Shown here: positions 52,637-61,438 of the stretch, piece by piece
Layout: every line of letters begins with the position of its first letter
Position numbering within the stretch: the first letter of the stretch is position 1
From: Clostridium sp. JN-9
Lineage (GTDB): Bacteria > Bacillota > Clostridia > Clostridiales > Clostridiaceae
Direction: 5' to 3'
DNA: 64,000 nucleotides
NCBI RefSeq assembly: GCF_004103695.1
Contig: NZ_CP035280.1
Span: forward strand, 1,178,001-1,242,000
Notes under the pieces: generated by a model
Seen by the model: only the letters and a program-made list of their open reading frames with translations
What the model was told of the DNA's origin: nothing
Databases searched by the model: none
Program-made: the position numbers and the translations under genes

Positions 52637-53992
52637 ATGAAAAAATACGGTGTATTTGAAAAGGAATACAAAGAAAAATTGGTTACTGCTGATGAAGCTG
52701 TAAAAGTAATTAAATCAGGAGGCTGGGTGGATTATGGATGGACAACCGGAATACCAGTTTCTTTGGATAAGGCTTTGGCAGCTCGTGCTGATGAATTGAC
52801 GAATGTAAACGTTAGAGGCGGAGTTTTATTATGGGTACCTGAGATATTTAAAGTTAAAGATGCAGGAAAACATTTTACATGGAATTCATGGCATATGAGC
52901 GGGATCGAAAGAAAAGCCATTAATCAGGGGTTTGTATACTATGCGCCCATAAGATATTCTGAAGTGCCAAGATATTATAGGGATTCTACCTGTCCTCCTG
53001 ATGCAGCAATGTTTCAGGTAACTCCTATGGACAAAAATGGGTACTTTAATTTTGGCCCTAATGCATCACATTTAGCTGCAGTATGCGAAACATCAAAAAA
53101 GGTAATAGTTGAAGTAAATGAAAATATGCCTCGATGTCTTGGAGGCTTTGAGAATGACGTTCACATTTCAAATGTGGATATGATAGTGGAAGGAGAAAAT
53201 CCTCCAATTGGAGAAATGGGAGGCAATGCAGTTCCTACTGATGTGGACAAGATAGTAGCAAATCTGATTGTAGGAGAAATTCAAAATGGTGCATGCCTGC
53301 AGCTTGGCATAGGCGGTATGCCAAATGAAGTAGGTTCACTGATAGCAAAATCGGATTTAAAAGATCTAGGTGTCCATTCAGAAATGTATGTAGATGCATA
53401 TGTTGATATGGCAAAGGCAGGAAAAATCAATGGCTCTAAAAAAAATATTGACAGATTTCGCCAGACATATACCTTTGCAGCAGGTACAAAGAAGCTATAT
53501 GATTATATTGATGACAACCCTGAGCTTATGAGTGCCCCTGTGGACTATGTTAATGACATAAGAGTAATTTCTTCCATAGATAATCTTGTATCTATAAATA
53601 ATTGTGTAGAGGTGGACTTGTTTGGTCAGATAAATTCTGAAACCGCAGGACTGAAACACATAAGCGGCTCTGGCGGACAACAGGATTTTGTATTAGGTGC
53701 CTATCTTTCTAAAGGCGGCAAGAGCTTTATATGCTGTTCATCAACATACAAAACAAGAGACGGCCATGTAAAGTCACGTATTTTACCCACATTAGAAACA
53801 GGCTCAGTAGTAACGGCTACAAGGACAAACCTTCATTATCTTGTTACCGAATACGGAATGGTAAATTTAAAAGGTTTATCTGCATGGCAAAGGGCTGAAG
53901 CAATAATATCTGTTGCTCATCCTGACTTTAGAGAACAATTAATTAAAGAAGCTGAAAAGATGAAAATATGGAGACGAAGCAATAAGTTATAA
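52637..53992 (+). CDS. Butyryl-CoA:acetate / 4-hydroxybutyrate-type CoA-transferase
   Basis: The 451-residue protein belongs to the acetyl-CoA hydrolase/transferase family: [20 protein letters not shown] at the N-terminus, [15 protein letters not shown], the [14 protein letters not shown] segment with the catalytic Glu, and [20 protein letters not shown]. In clostridia such enzymes transfer CoA between butyryl-CoA (or 4-hydroxybutyryl-CoA) and acetate in the last step of butyrate formation. ATG at 52637 follows GGGGGTG. It is a lone gene flanked by two related heptad repeats. Which acyl group it prefers is not settled by the motifs. Confidence 0.85.
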   Translation: MKKYGVFEKEYKEKLVTADEAVKVIKSGGWVDYGWTTGIPVSLDKALAARADELTNVNVRGGVLLWVPEIFKVKDAGKHFTWNSWHMSGIERKAINQGFVYYAPIRYSEVPRYYRDSTCPPDAAMFQVTPMDKNGYFNFGPNASHLAAVCETSKKVIVEVNENMPRCLGGFENDVHISNVDMIVEGENPPIGEMGGNAVPTDVDKIVANLIVGEIQNGACLQLGIGGMPNEVGSLIAKSDLKDLGVHSEMYVDAYVDMAKAGKINGSKKNIDRFRQTYTFAAGTKKLYDYIDDNPELMSAPVDYVNDIRVISSIDNLVSINNCVEVDLFGQINSETAGLKHISGSGGQQDFVLGAYLSKGGKSFICCSSTYKTRDGHVKSRILPTLETGSVVTATRTNLHYLVTEYGMVNLKGLSAWQRAEAIISVAHPDFREQLIKEAEKMKIWRRSNKL

Positions 53993-53993
53993 C

Positions 53994-54125
53994 TAAGAAG
54001 TAAGAGGTAAGAACTTTTTTAGGTAAAAAGTAAGAGGTAAGAGGTAAGAGTTAGAAGTTAAGAGCTATGTGGTAATAACTTAGAACTTCTAACTTTTAAC
54101 TTTCAACTTTTATCTTTCAACTGAA
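53994..54125. repeat. Heptad inverted repeat, copy C2
   Basis: Left arm of eight 7-mers of type TAAGARG in two blocks (53994-54014 and 54031-54065) around a TTTTTTAGG-containing spacer; right arm of six complementary 7-mers of type AACTTTY (54084-54125). AGTTAGAAGTT pairs with AACTTCTAAC at the centre. Starts 2 nt after the CoA-transferase stop codon. It lacks the two inner hairpins of copies B2 and D. Confidence 0.75.
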
Positions 54126-54206
54126 AGAAGCGCCCCCTTAAATGGGAAATTAATTACGTACTTTTCTTTGGAAAGAATTTAAAGTAAAATAAAAGAGGGT
54201 TATGAA

Positions 54207-54623
54207 ATGTACAAAAGAAAGAAAATTTACGTTAAGCTATACGGAAAATATATTAATGCTAGTTCAAAGGCTCAGCAGGACATGTTTGATTATTATAAAA
54301 AAATGTATGAAGAAAAGCTGCTGGATCCTGAATTTAATGTATATGTTGAAAAGAGCAGGCTGACACAAAGCATCAACAGTTGTGATGTGCACGGCTCTTT
54401 AGGCATTTATGTTTCAGGATATGCATCCCTGGGTACTTTCATATTAGGAATTTTAATATCAAAATATTCATTATTAAGCTTAAGCCTGGGGATATTCATA
54501 CTATTAGCTGGTATTATTTCAGCATCAATTATGAAAAAAGCATCATTAAAGACAGATATATGGAACACAGCATTAATAGCATTGGATGCAGCATACAGTG
54601 AATATCCAGCAAGACAAAATTAA
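54207..54623 (+). CDS. Hypothetical two-helix membrane protein
   Basis: The 138-residue protein has a soluble, lysine-rich N-terminus with an amphipathic helix (SSKAQQDMFDYYKKMYEEKL), then two adjacent membrane helices (SLGTFILGILISKYSLLSL, GIFILLAGIISASIM). I do not recognise a family. GAGGG precedes ATG. It is 17 nt upstream of another membrane protein gene, so the two likely form an operon. Confidence 0.65.
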   Translation: MYKRKKIYVKLYGKYINASSKAQQDMFDYYKKMYEEKLLDPEFNVYVEKSRLTQSINSCDVHGSLGIYVSGYASLGTFILGILISKYSLLSLSLGIFILLAGIISASIMKKASLKTDIWNTALIALDAAYSEYPARQN

Positions 54624-54640
54624 AAGGAGTAAATATTTAT

Positions 54641-55807
54641 ATGATTATTGAAAATAAATTAACTAAAAGAAAATACAGAAACCTTGTGTTAAGTGAACTT
54701 TTATTTGGAAGTTTCAGGGCAATAATCATATTGGTTATGTACTGCCTGGGGTGGAGAATTTTATATTCTGTTGCTAAGGCAGGACAGCTTAAAAAAAATA
54801 TACCGTTGTTTTTAGGAGTATGCTTTATACTTCTTATAATCCTTATAAATGTTATTATTACTTGTCATGCACATATGAAAAACAGTTTCTTTTATAATTC
54901 ATCCAGCATTATGGCTGATAATAATCAATTAGTCATAGATGCAGATGAAAATAATAAAATTACATATCAGTGGGACAGCTTAACAAAGGTAAAGGAAAAT
55001 AGAAAGTGGTATTTCATGTTTTTTAATGACAAAAGCTTTTTCCCTATTTCAAAAGATAATTCAGGTGAATTGAAGGATTATCTGGAAGCATTTAAGCCTG
55101 TAAAAAGGACATATAAGAAAATAAGTATTTTGGCTCTTGTGCTGGCTACAGCATGTGGGATTTATTTCGTTGGTACCTGTGCAGTTAATTTTAATGGGCA
55201 TTTGGCTTGGAAAATCAATGAACTGAAAACTGACAAAAAGGCAGAGATTAAGGATATGAACATGTATACATTGAAGTTTCAGGGGATAATTAATATATTA
55301 AAGGATAAGGAAAAAACTGAACCTAATCTGATGACAAATAGTGTGGATATTAAGTTTGAAAAGGATGGAACTATAAAAAGCTTTGAAACATATATATATG
55401 GATTTGATAATGATTATAATTTAAAATCAGGATATTTGTTATATTATGACAGATCAAAGTCAAGTAAGGTAACAATTCATAAACAGGACTGGGGTTCAAA
55501 AGGAACCATAAAATACAATTCTCAAAATGACTTGTCCATTATAATCAATATGCTGAATAAAATTAATGTTAAAGATGATGTTAAAGTGTGGAATGAACCA
55601 ACTTATGCCATTATGTACAAGGGAATAAGAGACTTCGGATATAATCTGGATGGAATTAGATTAATAGACAAAGACGGTAATATAACAATTCCTAAAACAG
55701 CTGAAGATGACATTAAAGGGCCAGCTATTTCCATTTATTGTCCCGGCAGAGAGCAGGCAATTATCCCCCATCGTTTTGTATATATGCCTGGATCACAAGC
55801 CAACTAA
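54641..55807 (+). CDS. Membrane protein with YcxB-like domain and extracytoplasmic region
   Basis: The 388-residue protein has two N-terminal TM helices, a cytoplasmic YcxB-like segment (LVIDADENNKITYQWDSLTK, KWYFMFFNDKSFFPISKDN), a third TM helix near 165-185, then a roughly 200-residue extracytoplasmic domain of unknown family. AAGGAG precedes ATG. It follows the two-helix protein by 17 nt. The function is unknown; the YcxB-like part is known only as a conserved domain. Confidence 0.65.
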   Translation: MIIENKLTKRKYRNLVLSELLFGSFRAIIILVMYCLGWRILYSVAKAGQLKKNIPLFLGVCFILLIILINVIITCHAHMKNSFFYNSSSIMADNNQLVIDADENNKITYQWDSLTKVKENRKWYFMFFNDKSFFPISKDNSGELKDYLEAFKPVKRTYKKISILALVLATACGIYFVGTCAVNFNGHLAWKINELKTDKKAEIKDMNMYTLKFQGIINILKDKEKTEPNLMTNSVDIKFEKDGTIKSFETYIYGFDNDYNLKSGYLLYYDRSKSSKVTIHKQDWGSKGTIKYNSQNDLSIIINMLNKINVKDDVKVWNEPTYAIMYKGIRDFGYNLDGIRLIDKDGNITIPKTAEDDIKGPAISIYCPGREQAIIPHRFVYMPGSQAN

Positions 55808-55943
55808 TAACAATGAACTGCAATATAAATACTTATATAAACTTAACCTTTTCATGAATGATTTACCTGTATTCTGACTTCCGTTTTCATGATATTATTT
55901 ATTATATAAGGGAATAAATTTATCATAAAAAAGGGGGATTTAT

Positions 55944-56867
55944 GTGAAAAAAAAGCTGAGTTTTATATTATTAGTATTGTTTATTGCAACTTTGTTATCA
56001 CCACTTCGGGTTAATGCTTCAACTGTTTCAAATGAATTGAAGACAAGTTCTGAAATAACTCAATGGGTGCTGGATGAGCCTACCAATACATTATATGCCA
56101 TTTCCAGCACATCAAAAAATTTAATATTCATAAATTCTGTTACTATGAAAATTGATGAAGATTTAGCTCTCAATGGTACTCCAACTGACATTATAAAGGA
56201 CAATGGAAAACTATATATAGCTCTTGATGATACACATCAGATAGCAATTGTAGACATGGCAAGTAAAAAAATTACGGAAACATTAAATACATCATCAGAT
56301 CCCTATATCATTGTGAAGGATGGAGATAAAATTTATTACACACAATGCAAACAATGGTGGGATATACATCAATACAATCTAACATCAAACACGGATCAGG
56401 CAATATCAATTGGTTCTGTGGATCAGCCTGATTTGGCAATAAATACAAAAGATCATATATTATATATTGGAGAATCAGGTTCAAGCGGTTCTAATATGAT
56501 TTATTATAGTACCATTAATAATAATATTATTGGTAAAACAAATTATGATAATGGATCTGGATTCACATATCCAGGCAGGTATACATTATTTGATGGAACA
56601 AATGTATATTATGCAGGAAGAGATTTCAATCCAAATGATCCAACTAGATTTAACGGGGATTTTGGTGCTTCTGAAAACGTAATATATGTTAATAATGGAT
56701 TGGTTTATACAAACAAAAGTATATATAGTAAAGACAGCCATGTAAAATTAGGCGACTATGGATTAAATGCGGATCTTGTACAAGCCTCAGATAATACTTT
56801 ATATATTTATAGTAAGAATAACGGTGTTATTAAAAGGTTTAATGATACTTCCAGCTATGAAAGGTAA
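55944..56867 (+). CDS. Secreted beta-propeller protein, probably C-terminally truncated
   Basis: The 307-residue protein has a signal peptide (KKKLSFILLVLFIATLLSPLRVNA) and propeller-like blades (NTLYAISSTSKNLIFINSVT, KLYIALDDTHQIAIVDM, HILYIGESGSSGSNMIYYS). It is clearly paralogous to the propeller part of the protein encoded at 58430-60073. That paralogue continues into a Flg_new and cell-wall-binding region, whereas this one ends right after the propeller, 90 nt before a transposase gene. GTG start at 55944 with GGGGG upstream. Loss of the wall-anchoring end by IS insertion is a likely history. Confidence 0.75.
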   Translation: MKKKLSFILLVLFIATLLSPLRVNASTVSNELKTSSEITQWVLDEPTNTLYAISSTSKNLIFINSVTMKIDEDLALNGTPTDIIKDNGKLYIALDDTHQIAIVDMASKKITETLNTSSDPYIIVKDGDKIYYTQCKQWWDIHQYNLTSNTDQAISIGSVDQPDLAINTKDHILYIGESGSSGSNMIYYSTINNNIIGKTNYDNGSGFTYPGRYTLFDGTNVYYAGRDFNPNDPTRFNGDFGASENVIYVNNGLVYTNKSIYSKDSHVKLGDYGLNADLVQASDNTLYIYSKNNGVIKRFNDTSSYER

Positions 56868-56955
56868 AAAAATTCGCACAAATTAATCTGATTTCATGCC
56901 AATCTGCAATAAGTGTAGTAAAATAATATAAAAACTTATTCGCAGTGAGGTAAAA

Positions 56956-58287
56956 ATGGGAAGAGAACAGGATCGTATAAATCGGAGAATAGAAAAAAAT
57001 CCAGCGGCAGAATGTAATAAAATCCAAAAGAAGTATTTTCCTGAGTTGTTTCAGAAGTTTGCAGGGACGCTGGATCCTAGGCATCAAAGCTATATTGATT
57101 ATTCCAATAAAGTAATGCTTGGAACTGTGTATTACAAAGGAATAGCTGGGCTTGTAAGCATGCAATCTATGACATATGAGTTTAATGATGACAAGGTGGT
57201 AAAAAACATTATGAACTTTCTTGGAGAAAGTGATAGGTCATATCTCCCACACGGAGTAACCGTAAATGAATATCTGGAGAAGTTGGCTACGTCTCAATTG
57301 CAGGAAATCCAGCAGTCCATGGTGTATAGTCTGATACGAAGAAAGACATTTGATGATGCCAGGTATCAGAAGAAATGGCTTTTGATTGTTGATGGGTCAC
57401 AGTTATATTCCGGAAGTCGCCAGATCAATGAGCAATGCCTTGAAAGACATCACAATAAAGGAACAGTGGATGAAAAAGTCAGTTATCACAGCGATGTTCT
57501 AGAAGCAAAAATCGTTTTGGGAGAAAAACTGATTGTAAGTATAGCAAGTGAGTTTGTGGAGAATAATGGAGAAGACGCTCTGCGTCAAAAAAGTATGAGT
57601 GAGGAAGAGCGTAAACAGGACTGTGAAACTAAGGCGTTTCAAAGACTTGCAGCTAAGCTGAAAAAAAGATTTCCGCGCCTTCCAATAATATTGTTGGCGG
57701 ATAGCCTGTATGCATCAGAAAAAGTTATGGAGATATGCAGAAAAAATCACTGGGATTTTATTATCAGGTATAAAACCGGGAGTATCCCAAGTATTGCCGC
57801 AGAATATGAAGCAATACCAGAGAAGGGAACATCAGGTCATGCGGAATATGTGAATGAAATAGATTACAAAGAAAAACCCGTAAATATGCTTAGATACTGG
57901 GAGGAAAAAGTAATAAAAGGGAAAAATGTATGGACAGAATTCCAGTGGCTGACCAGTCTTAGGATTACAGACAAAAATGCGGAAAATTTAGCGGCTGCGG
58001 GAAGAAAACGCTGGAAAATAGAAAATGAAGGCTTCAATCGTCAGAAAAACTGGCAGGGAAATATCACACATGTATGCAGCTGGAATGTCCAAGCGATGAA
58101 GAATCATTACCTGATGCTGCAGATATCTGATACAATCAAGCAACTGTATGAATGGTATTATTTGAAAGCCAATGATATAAAAAAGAAACAAAAAAATATA
58201 TCCTCTGACCTGCTAGCAAGCTTTGGACAGCAACTAACAAGGGAAGATATATTTCAAGTTGATATGCATAGCATATCAACCGCCTAA
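56956..58287 (+). CDS. DDE transposase of an unassigned IS
   Basis: The 443-residue protein has an acidic triad in WLLIVDGSQLYSGSRQ, LPIILLADSLYASEK and RRWKIENEGFNRQKN-like sequence (KRWKIENEGFNRQK), the IS4-type YREK-like signature replaced by N-E-G-F-N. GTGAGG precedes ATG. It is intact. I could not find clear terminal inverted repeats in either flank, so the limits of the IS are not defined. It lies exactly between two paralogous propeller genes and seems to have removed the end of the first and the start of the second. Confidence 0.85.
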   Translation: MGREQDRINRRIEKNPAAECNKIQKKYFPELFQKFAGTLDPRHQSYIDYSNKVMLGTVYYKGIAGLVSMQSMTYEFNDDKVVKNIMNFLGESDRSYLPHGVTVNEYLEKLATSQLQEIQQSMVYSLIRRKTFDDARYQKKWLLIVDGSQLYSGSRQINEQCLERHHNKGTVDEKVSYHSDVLEAKIVLGEKLIVSIASEFVENNGEDALRQKSMSEEERKQDCETKAFQRLAAKLKKRFPRLPIILLADSLYASEKVMEICRKNHWDFIIRYKTGSIPSIAAEYEAIPEKGTSGHAEYVNEIDYKEKPVNMLRYWEEKVIKGKNVWTEFQWLTSLRITDKNAENLAAAGRKRWKIENEGFNRQKNWQGNITHVCSWNVQAMKNHYLMLQISDTIKQLYEWYYLKANDIKKKQKNISSDLLASFGQQLTREDIFQVDMHSISTA

Positions 58288-58346
58288 AATGATTATATCA
58301 AAGGAAGTGATGTCTGCCAAGAGTAAATTTAACTTGAACAAAAAAT

Positions 58347-58428
58347 TTATCCACAAGAAAAACAAATTGGTGTAGTGCCGGATATTTTTGTGGATAAGTA
58401 TAAATCCAGAAAAAAGAATTGTGGATAA
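58347..58428. promoter_or_regulatory. Cluster of three DnaA-box 9-mers
   Basis: TTATCCACA, the DnaA-box consensus, occurs on the plus strand at 58347-58355 and on the minus strand (TGTGGATAA) at 58389-58397 and 58420-58428. The three exact copies lie within 82 bp of A/T-rich DNA just after the transposase gene. DnaA binding is an inference from consensus match. Confidence 0.55.
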
Positions 58429-58429
58429 C

Positions 58430-60073
58430 ATGGCGTTTAAAGAAAATAAGTTGAATTTAGCAGACAGAAACAATTTCACCTTTCAAGGCTGTGATACTTC
58501 TAATGTAATTGACAAAAATAACGTAATATCACTTATTTCGGGAAATGCTGTAAATCCAATTCAGAATACTGAGCAAAGTACACAAACCACTCCAAGTATG
58601 AGTAAATTAGAAATGAAATCAAAGCTTATAAAGTGGGTGCTTAATGAACCAACAAATACACTATGTGGGATTTCAAAAGATGATAAAGCTTTATTTTTTA
58701 TAAATGCTGAAACATTAAACTTAGAAAAATCAATTACATTTCCAAGCAGCCCAACAGACATTATTCAGGATGGAGGGAATTTATACATTGCTCTTGATGA
58801 TATAAATGAAATAGTTATTGTTGATTTAAACAAAAGAACAATAACAGGAATAGTATATACATCATCAGCAGATCCATACAGAATTGAAAAGGATGGAGAC
58901 AGAATTTATTACATACAACGCAGGGAGCAGAGTAATATATATCAATATGATTTAACAACAAAAACAGATGAAAAAATACCAGTGGACTTAGTGTTTATGC
59001 CGGATATAGCAATAAATACAGAGGATCATATATTATACATTGGTGAATCTGAATTAAGTGATTCTAATATGATTTATTACAGTACTACTGAAAATAAGGT
59101 TACTGGTAAAACAAATTATAATAATGGGAGGGGATTCCCATATCTGGGCAGGTATACTTTATTTGATGGGGAAAAGGTTTACTACGCCGGCTTTGCTTTT
59201 GACAAGCACATCCCTACCCGTATTTTAGGTAGTTTTGATAATGAGGAGGTTATATTCGCAAAATATGGCAGTGCCTTTACAAAAACAGGCCTTTATGACA
59301 GCGAAACTTACTCATTACTTGGGGATATTAGCAGTGATTTAACTGAGATTTCCAATAACTTTGTATCATTTTATTATAAGAAGGATTATAATTCCATTTA
59401 TAGAGTAGATCCAACCAAAATGTCACAAGTGCTGTTTGACAGCCAGGGTGGAAGCGATGTGGATTATATAATAGCTGATAAAGATACATTAATACAAGCC
59501 CCAGATTCACCAACAAGACCAGGCTATACATTTGAGGGCTGGTATAAGGAAGCAGAATGTATAAATAAGTGGGACTTTGCAGCAGAAAAAGTTACCTCTA
59601 ATAACATAACCCTTTATGCAAAGTGGAGTGCTGCAGCTAATGGCTGGTGTTATTCCCAGGGAAAATGGTATTTCTTCAAAAATAGCTCTATGGTAACAAA
59701 TGGCTGGACACAGGACTCAGCAAAACATTGGTACTATATGGGCGCAGATGGGGCTATGGTAACAAATACCTGGGTACAGGATTCATTAAAACGCTGGTAC
59801 TACATGGGTGTGGATGGAGCCATGGTTACAAATACATGGAAGCAGGATGCATCAAAATCCTGGTACTATCTAGGCTCTGACGGCTCAATGGCAGCAAACA
59901 AATGGATATTAGATAATGGAAAATGGTATTACTTAAAGACCAATGGTGCAATGGCCACAGGTTGGATATCCTATGGCGGGGGCTGGTATTATTTATATTC
60001 CAGCGGGGAAATGGCAAAAAGTACAACCATTGACGGATATAAACTTAATGCAAGCGGAATGTGGATAAGATAG
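58430..60073 (+). CDS. Beta-propeller protein with Flg_new and cell-wall-binding repeats, no signal peptide
   Basis: The product (about 547 residues) has a propeller domain paralogous to that at 55944-56867, then an InlB B-repeat/Flg_new module (FDSQGGSDVDYIIADKDTL, RPGYTFEGWYKEA, ITLYAKW) and at least five choline-binding-type repeats (GKWYFFKNSSMVTNGW, KHWYYMGADGAMVTNTW, KRWYYMGVDGAMVTNTW, KSWYYLGSDGSMAANKW, GKWYYLKTNGAMATGW). Such repeats attach proteins to the wall outside the cell, yet no signal peptide precedes them. The ATG at 58430 has a poor ribosome site; a TTG at 58388 is an alternative. Probably a gene beheaded by the IS event. Confidence 0.7.
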   Translation: MAFKENKLNLADRNNFTFQGCDTSNVIDKNNVISLISGNAVNPIQNTEQSTQTTPSMSKLEMKSKLIKWVLNEPTNTLCGISKDDKALFFINAETLNLEKSITFPSSPTDIIQDGGNLYIALDDINEIVIVDLNKRTITGIVYTSSADPYRIEKDGDRIYYIQRREQSNIYQYDLTTKTDEKIPVDLVFMPDIAINTEDHILYIGESELSDSNMIYYSTTENKVTGKTNYNNGRGFPYLGRYTLFDGEKVYYAGFAFDKHIPTRILGSFDNEEVIFAKYGSAFTKTGLYDSETYSLLGDISSDLTEISNNFVSFYYKKDYNSIYRVDPTKMSQVLFDSQGGSDVDYIIADKDTLIQAPDSPTRPGYTFEGWYKEAECINKWDFAAEKVTSNNITLYAKWSAAANGWCYSQGKWYFFKNSSMVTNGWTQDSAKHWYYMGADGAMVTNTWVQDSLKRWYYMGVDGAMVTNTWKQDASKSWYYLGSDGSMAANKWILDNGKWYYLKTNGAMATGWISYGGGWYYLYSSGEMAKSTTIDGYKLNASGMWIR

Positions 60074-60076
60074 ATT

Positions 60077-60266
60077 TTAAAGATTAAAGATTAAAGATTA
60101 AAGAACAAATAATGTAGATTTTCTGCATTGGCAGAAAATCCTAAGTTTAAGTTTTGCCTAGAGGCAAAACAACAATATTTATTCTATGTTCTTTAATCTT
60201 TGTTATTTTCATAAGGTTTGTCCTATTTACATCAACATTATTATTTAAAAGAGCCACAGGTGTTTG
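60077..60266. repeat. Nested-palindrome repeat, copy D
   Basis: Four TTAAAGA 7-mers (60077-60104), hairpin 1 GATTTTCTGC-ATTG-GCAGAAAATC (60117-60140), hairpin 2 GTTTTGCC-TAGA-GGCAAAAC (60151-60170), a short right arm TTTAATC TTTGTTA (60192-60205), and a flank with TATTTAAAAGAGCCA shared with copy B2. It begins 4 nt after the stop codon of the wall-binding protein gene. Confidence 0.8.
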
Positions 60267-60353
60267 GCTATGTAAAATTACAATAATTGAGTTTTCAAAT
60301 TATTCTGAAGATGATATAATGAAAGAAAAGATACTTAAGGGGGTAGTAATTTT

Positions 60354-60533
60354 ATGGAAAGATATAAAGACTATGAAATAACTGTCATCAATAATGATGA
60401 AAGGGATTACCCGTTTAAAGCAATTTCTAAAAAAGGAGACAAAGAAATTAAACATAAGGGACAGACTGAATCTCAGGCTATTGACTTTGTTAAGCAGACA
60501 ATAAATAAATTGGAATCAAAGAACCTGCTATAA
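60354..60533 (+). CDS. Small hypothetical protein (59 aa)
   Basis: This gene has a GGGGG site 8 nt before ATG and encodes a soluble, charged protein: ERYKDYEITVINNDERDYPF, KAISKKGDKEIKHKGQTESQ, AIDFVKQTINKLESKNLL. The layout suggests a small beta-beta-alpha fold with a C-terminal helix. A G-U-containing hairpin terminator follows. The codon pattern, ribosome site and terminator support a real gene; function unknown. Confidence 0.65.
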   Translation: MERYKDYEITVINNDERDYPFKAISKKGDKEIKHKGQTESQAIDFVKQTINKLESKNLL

Positions 60534-60588
60534 ACATGGGGCCAGACCCTTGTTAGAAAATGTAAGCAAAAAGTAATGGGAATTAAGA

Positions 60589-60617
60589 AAGAATCGTCAG
60601 AAATGGCGGTTCTTTTT
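60589..60617 (+). terminator. Terminator after the 59-aa gene
   Basis: AAGAATCGTC pairs with GGCGGTTCTT (10 bp including three G-U pairs) and is followed by TTT. Sequences resembling CCAGACCCTTG and GGGGTCAGGTCCCT flank it. The rest of 60618-60778 has no gene. Confidence 0.7.
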
Positions 60618-60778
60618 TGCAGGGGTCAGGTCCCTGGGAGGAAATGGAGTAAAAAAGCGATAGTGACGCCTTGAAGATATATTTGCCTTATGCAGCCTAA
60701 AACAATTATAATATATTTATATAATCTATTAATCTTACGAATGTCTTAAGGATTAAATACACAAAGGGATGGTTAAAT

Positions 60779-61336
60779 TTGAATAATAATAAATTTAGTA
60801 ATGCGGTTAATCATTTTAAAACTATAACCGGCCATAAAATGCTGGTAATGAAATATTGTTTCAAAGTTGGGCTTTATAAGCAGGGGCTTCTACATGATTT
60901 ATCAAAATATTCATGGGTAGAGTTTTCAGCAGGGGTAAAATATTTCAGAGGAAATGTGAGTCCAAATGCAGTGCAAAAGCTGGAAGAAGGAGTTTCAGAA
61001 GCATGGCTTCATCATAAGGGCAGAAACAAGCATCACTTTGAGTACTGGATAGACCATGGTATAAAACGTGAAGATGGATATGTAGGCATGAAAATGCCTG
61101 TTAAATATGTGGTGGAAATGTTTATAGACAGGGTGTGTGCTTCAAAGATTTATAATAAGGAAAAATATACGGACAAGGATGCATTGAATTATTATAACAA
61201 AGGGAAGGATTACTGCATATTCCATAAGGATACCCAGAAACTGCTGGAACTGCTGCTGAATAAGCTGGCTGATGAAGGAGAAGGGACAACCTTGAAATTT
61301 ATTAAAGAAGTTATTTTAAAGAAATATAATTACTAA
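60779..61336 (+). CDS. DUF5662-type protein
   Basis: The 185-residue protein reads HFKTITGHKMLVMKYCFKVG, LLHDLSKYSWVEFSAGVKYF, AWLHHKGRNKHHFEYWIDHG and PVKYVVEMFIDRVCASKIYN, matching my recollection of the DUF5662 family. The HD and HH..H arrangement suggests a metal-dependent HD-like hydrolase, but that is inference. TTG start at 60779 after GGGATGG. Single gene, no partner evident. Confidence 0.75.
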   Translation: MNNNKFSNAVNHFKTITGHKMLVMKYCFKVGLYKQGLLHDLSKYSWVEFSAGVKYFRGNVSPNAVQKLEEGVSEAWLHHKGRNKHHFEYWIDHGIKREDGYVGMKMPVKYVVEMFIDRVCASKIYNKEKYTDKDALNYYNKGKDYCIFHKDTQKLLELLLNKLADEGEGTTLKFIKEVILKKYNY

Positions 61337-61438
61337 TGAATGCTGCCCCTATTGAGGGAGAAGGTTGTAACCAACCTTCACCATTGTCTTCCAGGATCAT
61401 CAGCCATAGAATTAACGGTTCCGCTTGGATAAAGAACA

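Noticed and set aside
56868-58400. Terminal inverted repeats of the IS carrying the transposase at 56956
   Set aside because: I compared the flanks by eye and found no convincing matching ends, so no IS boundaries were reported.
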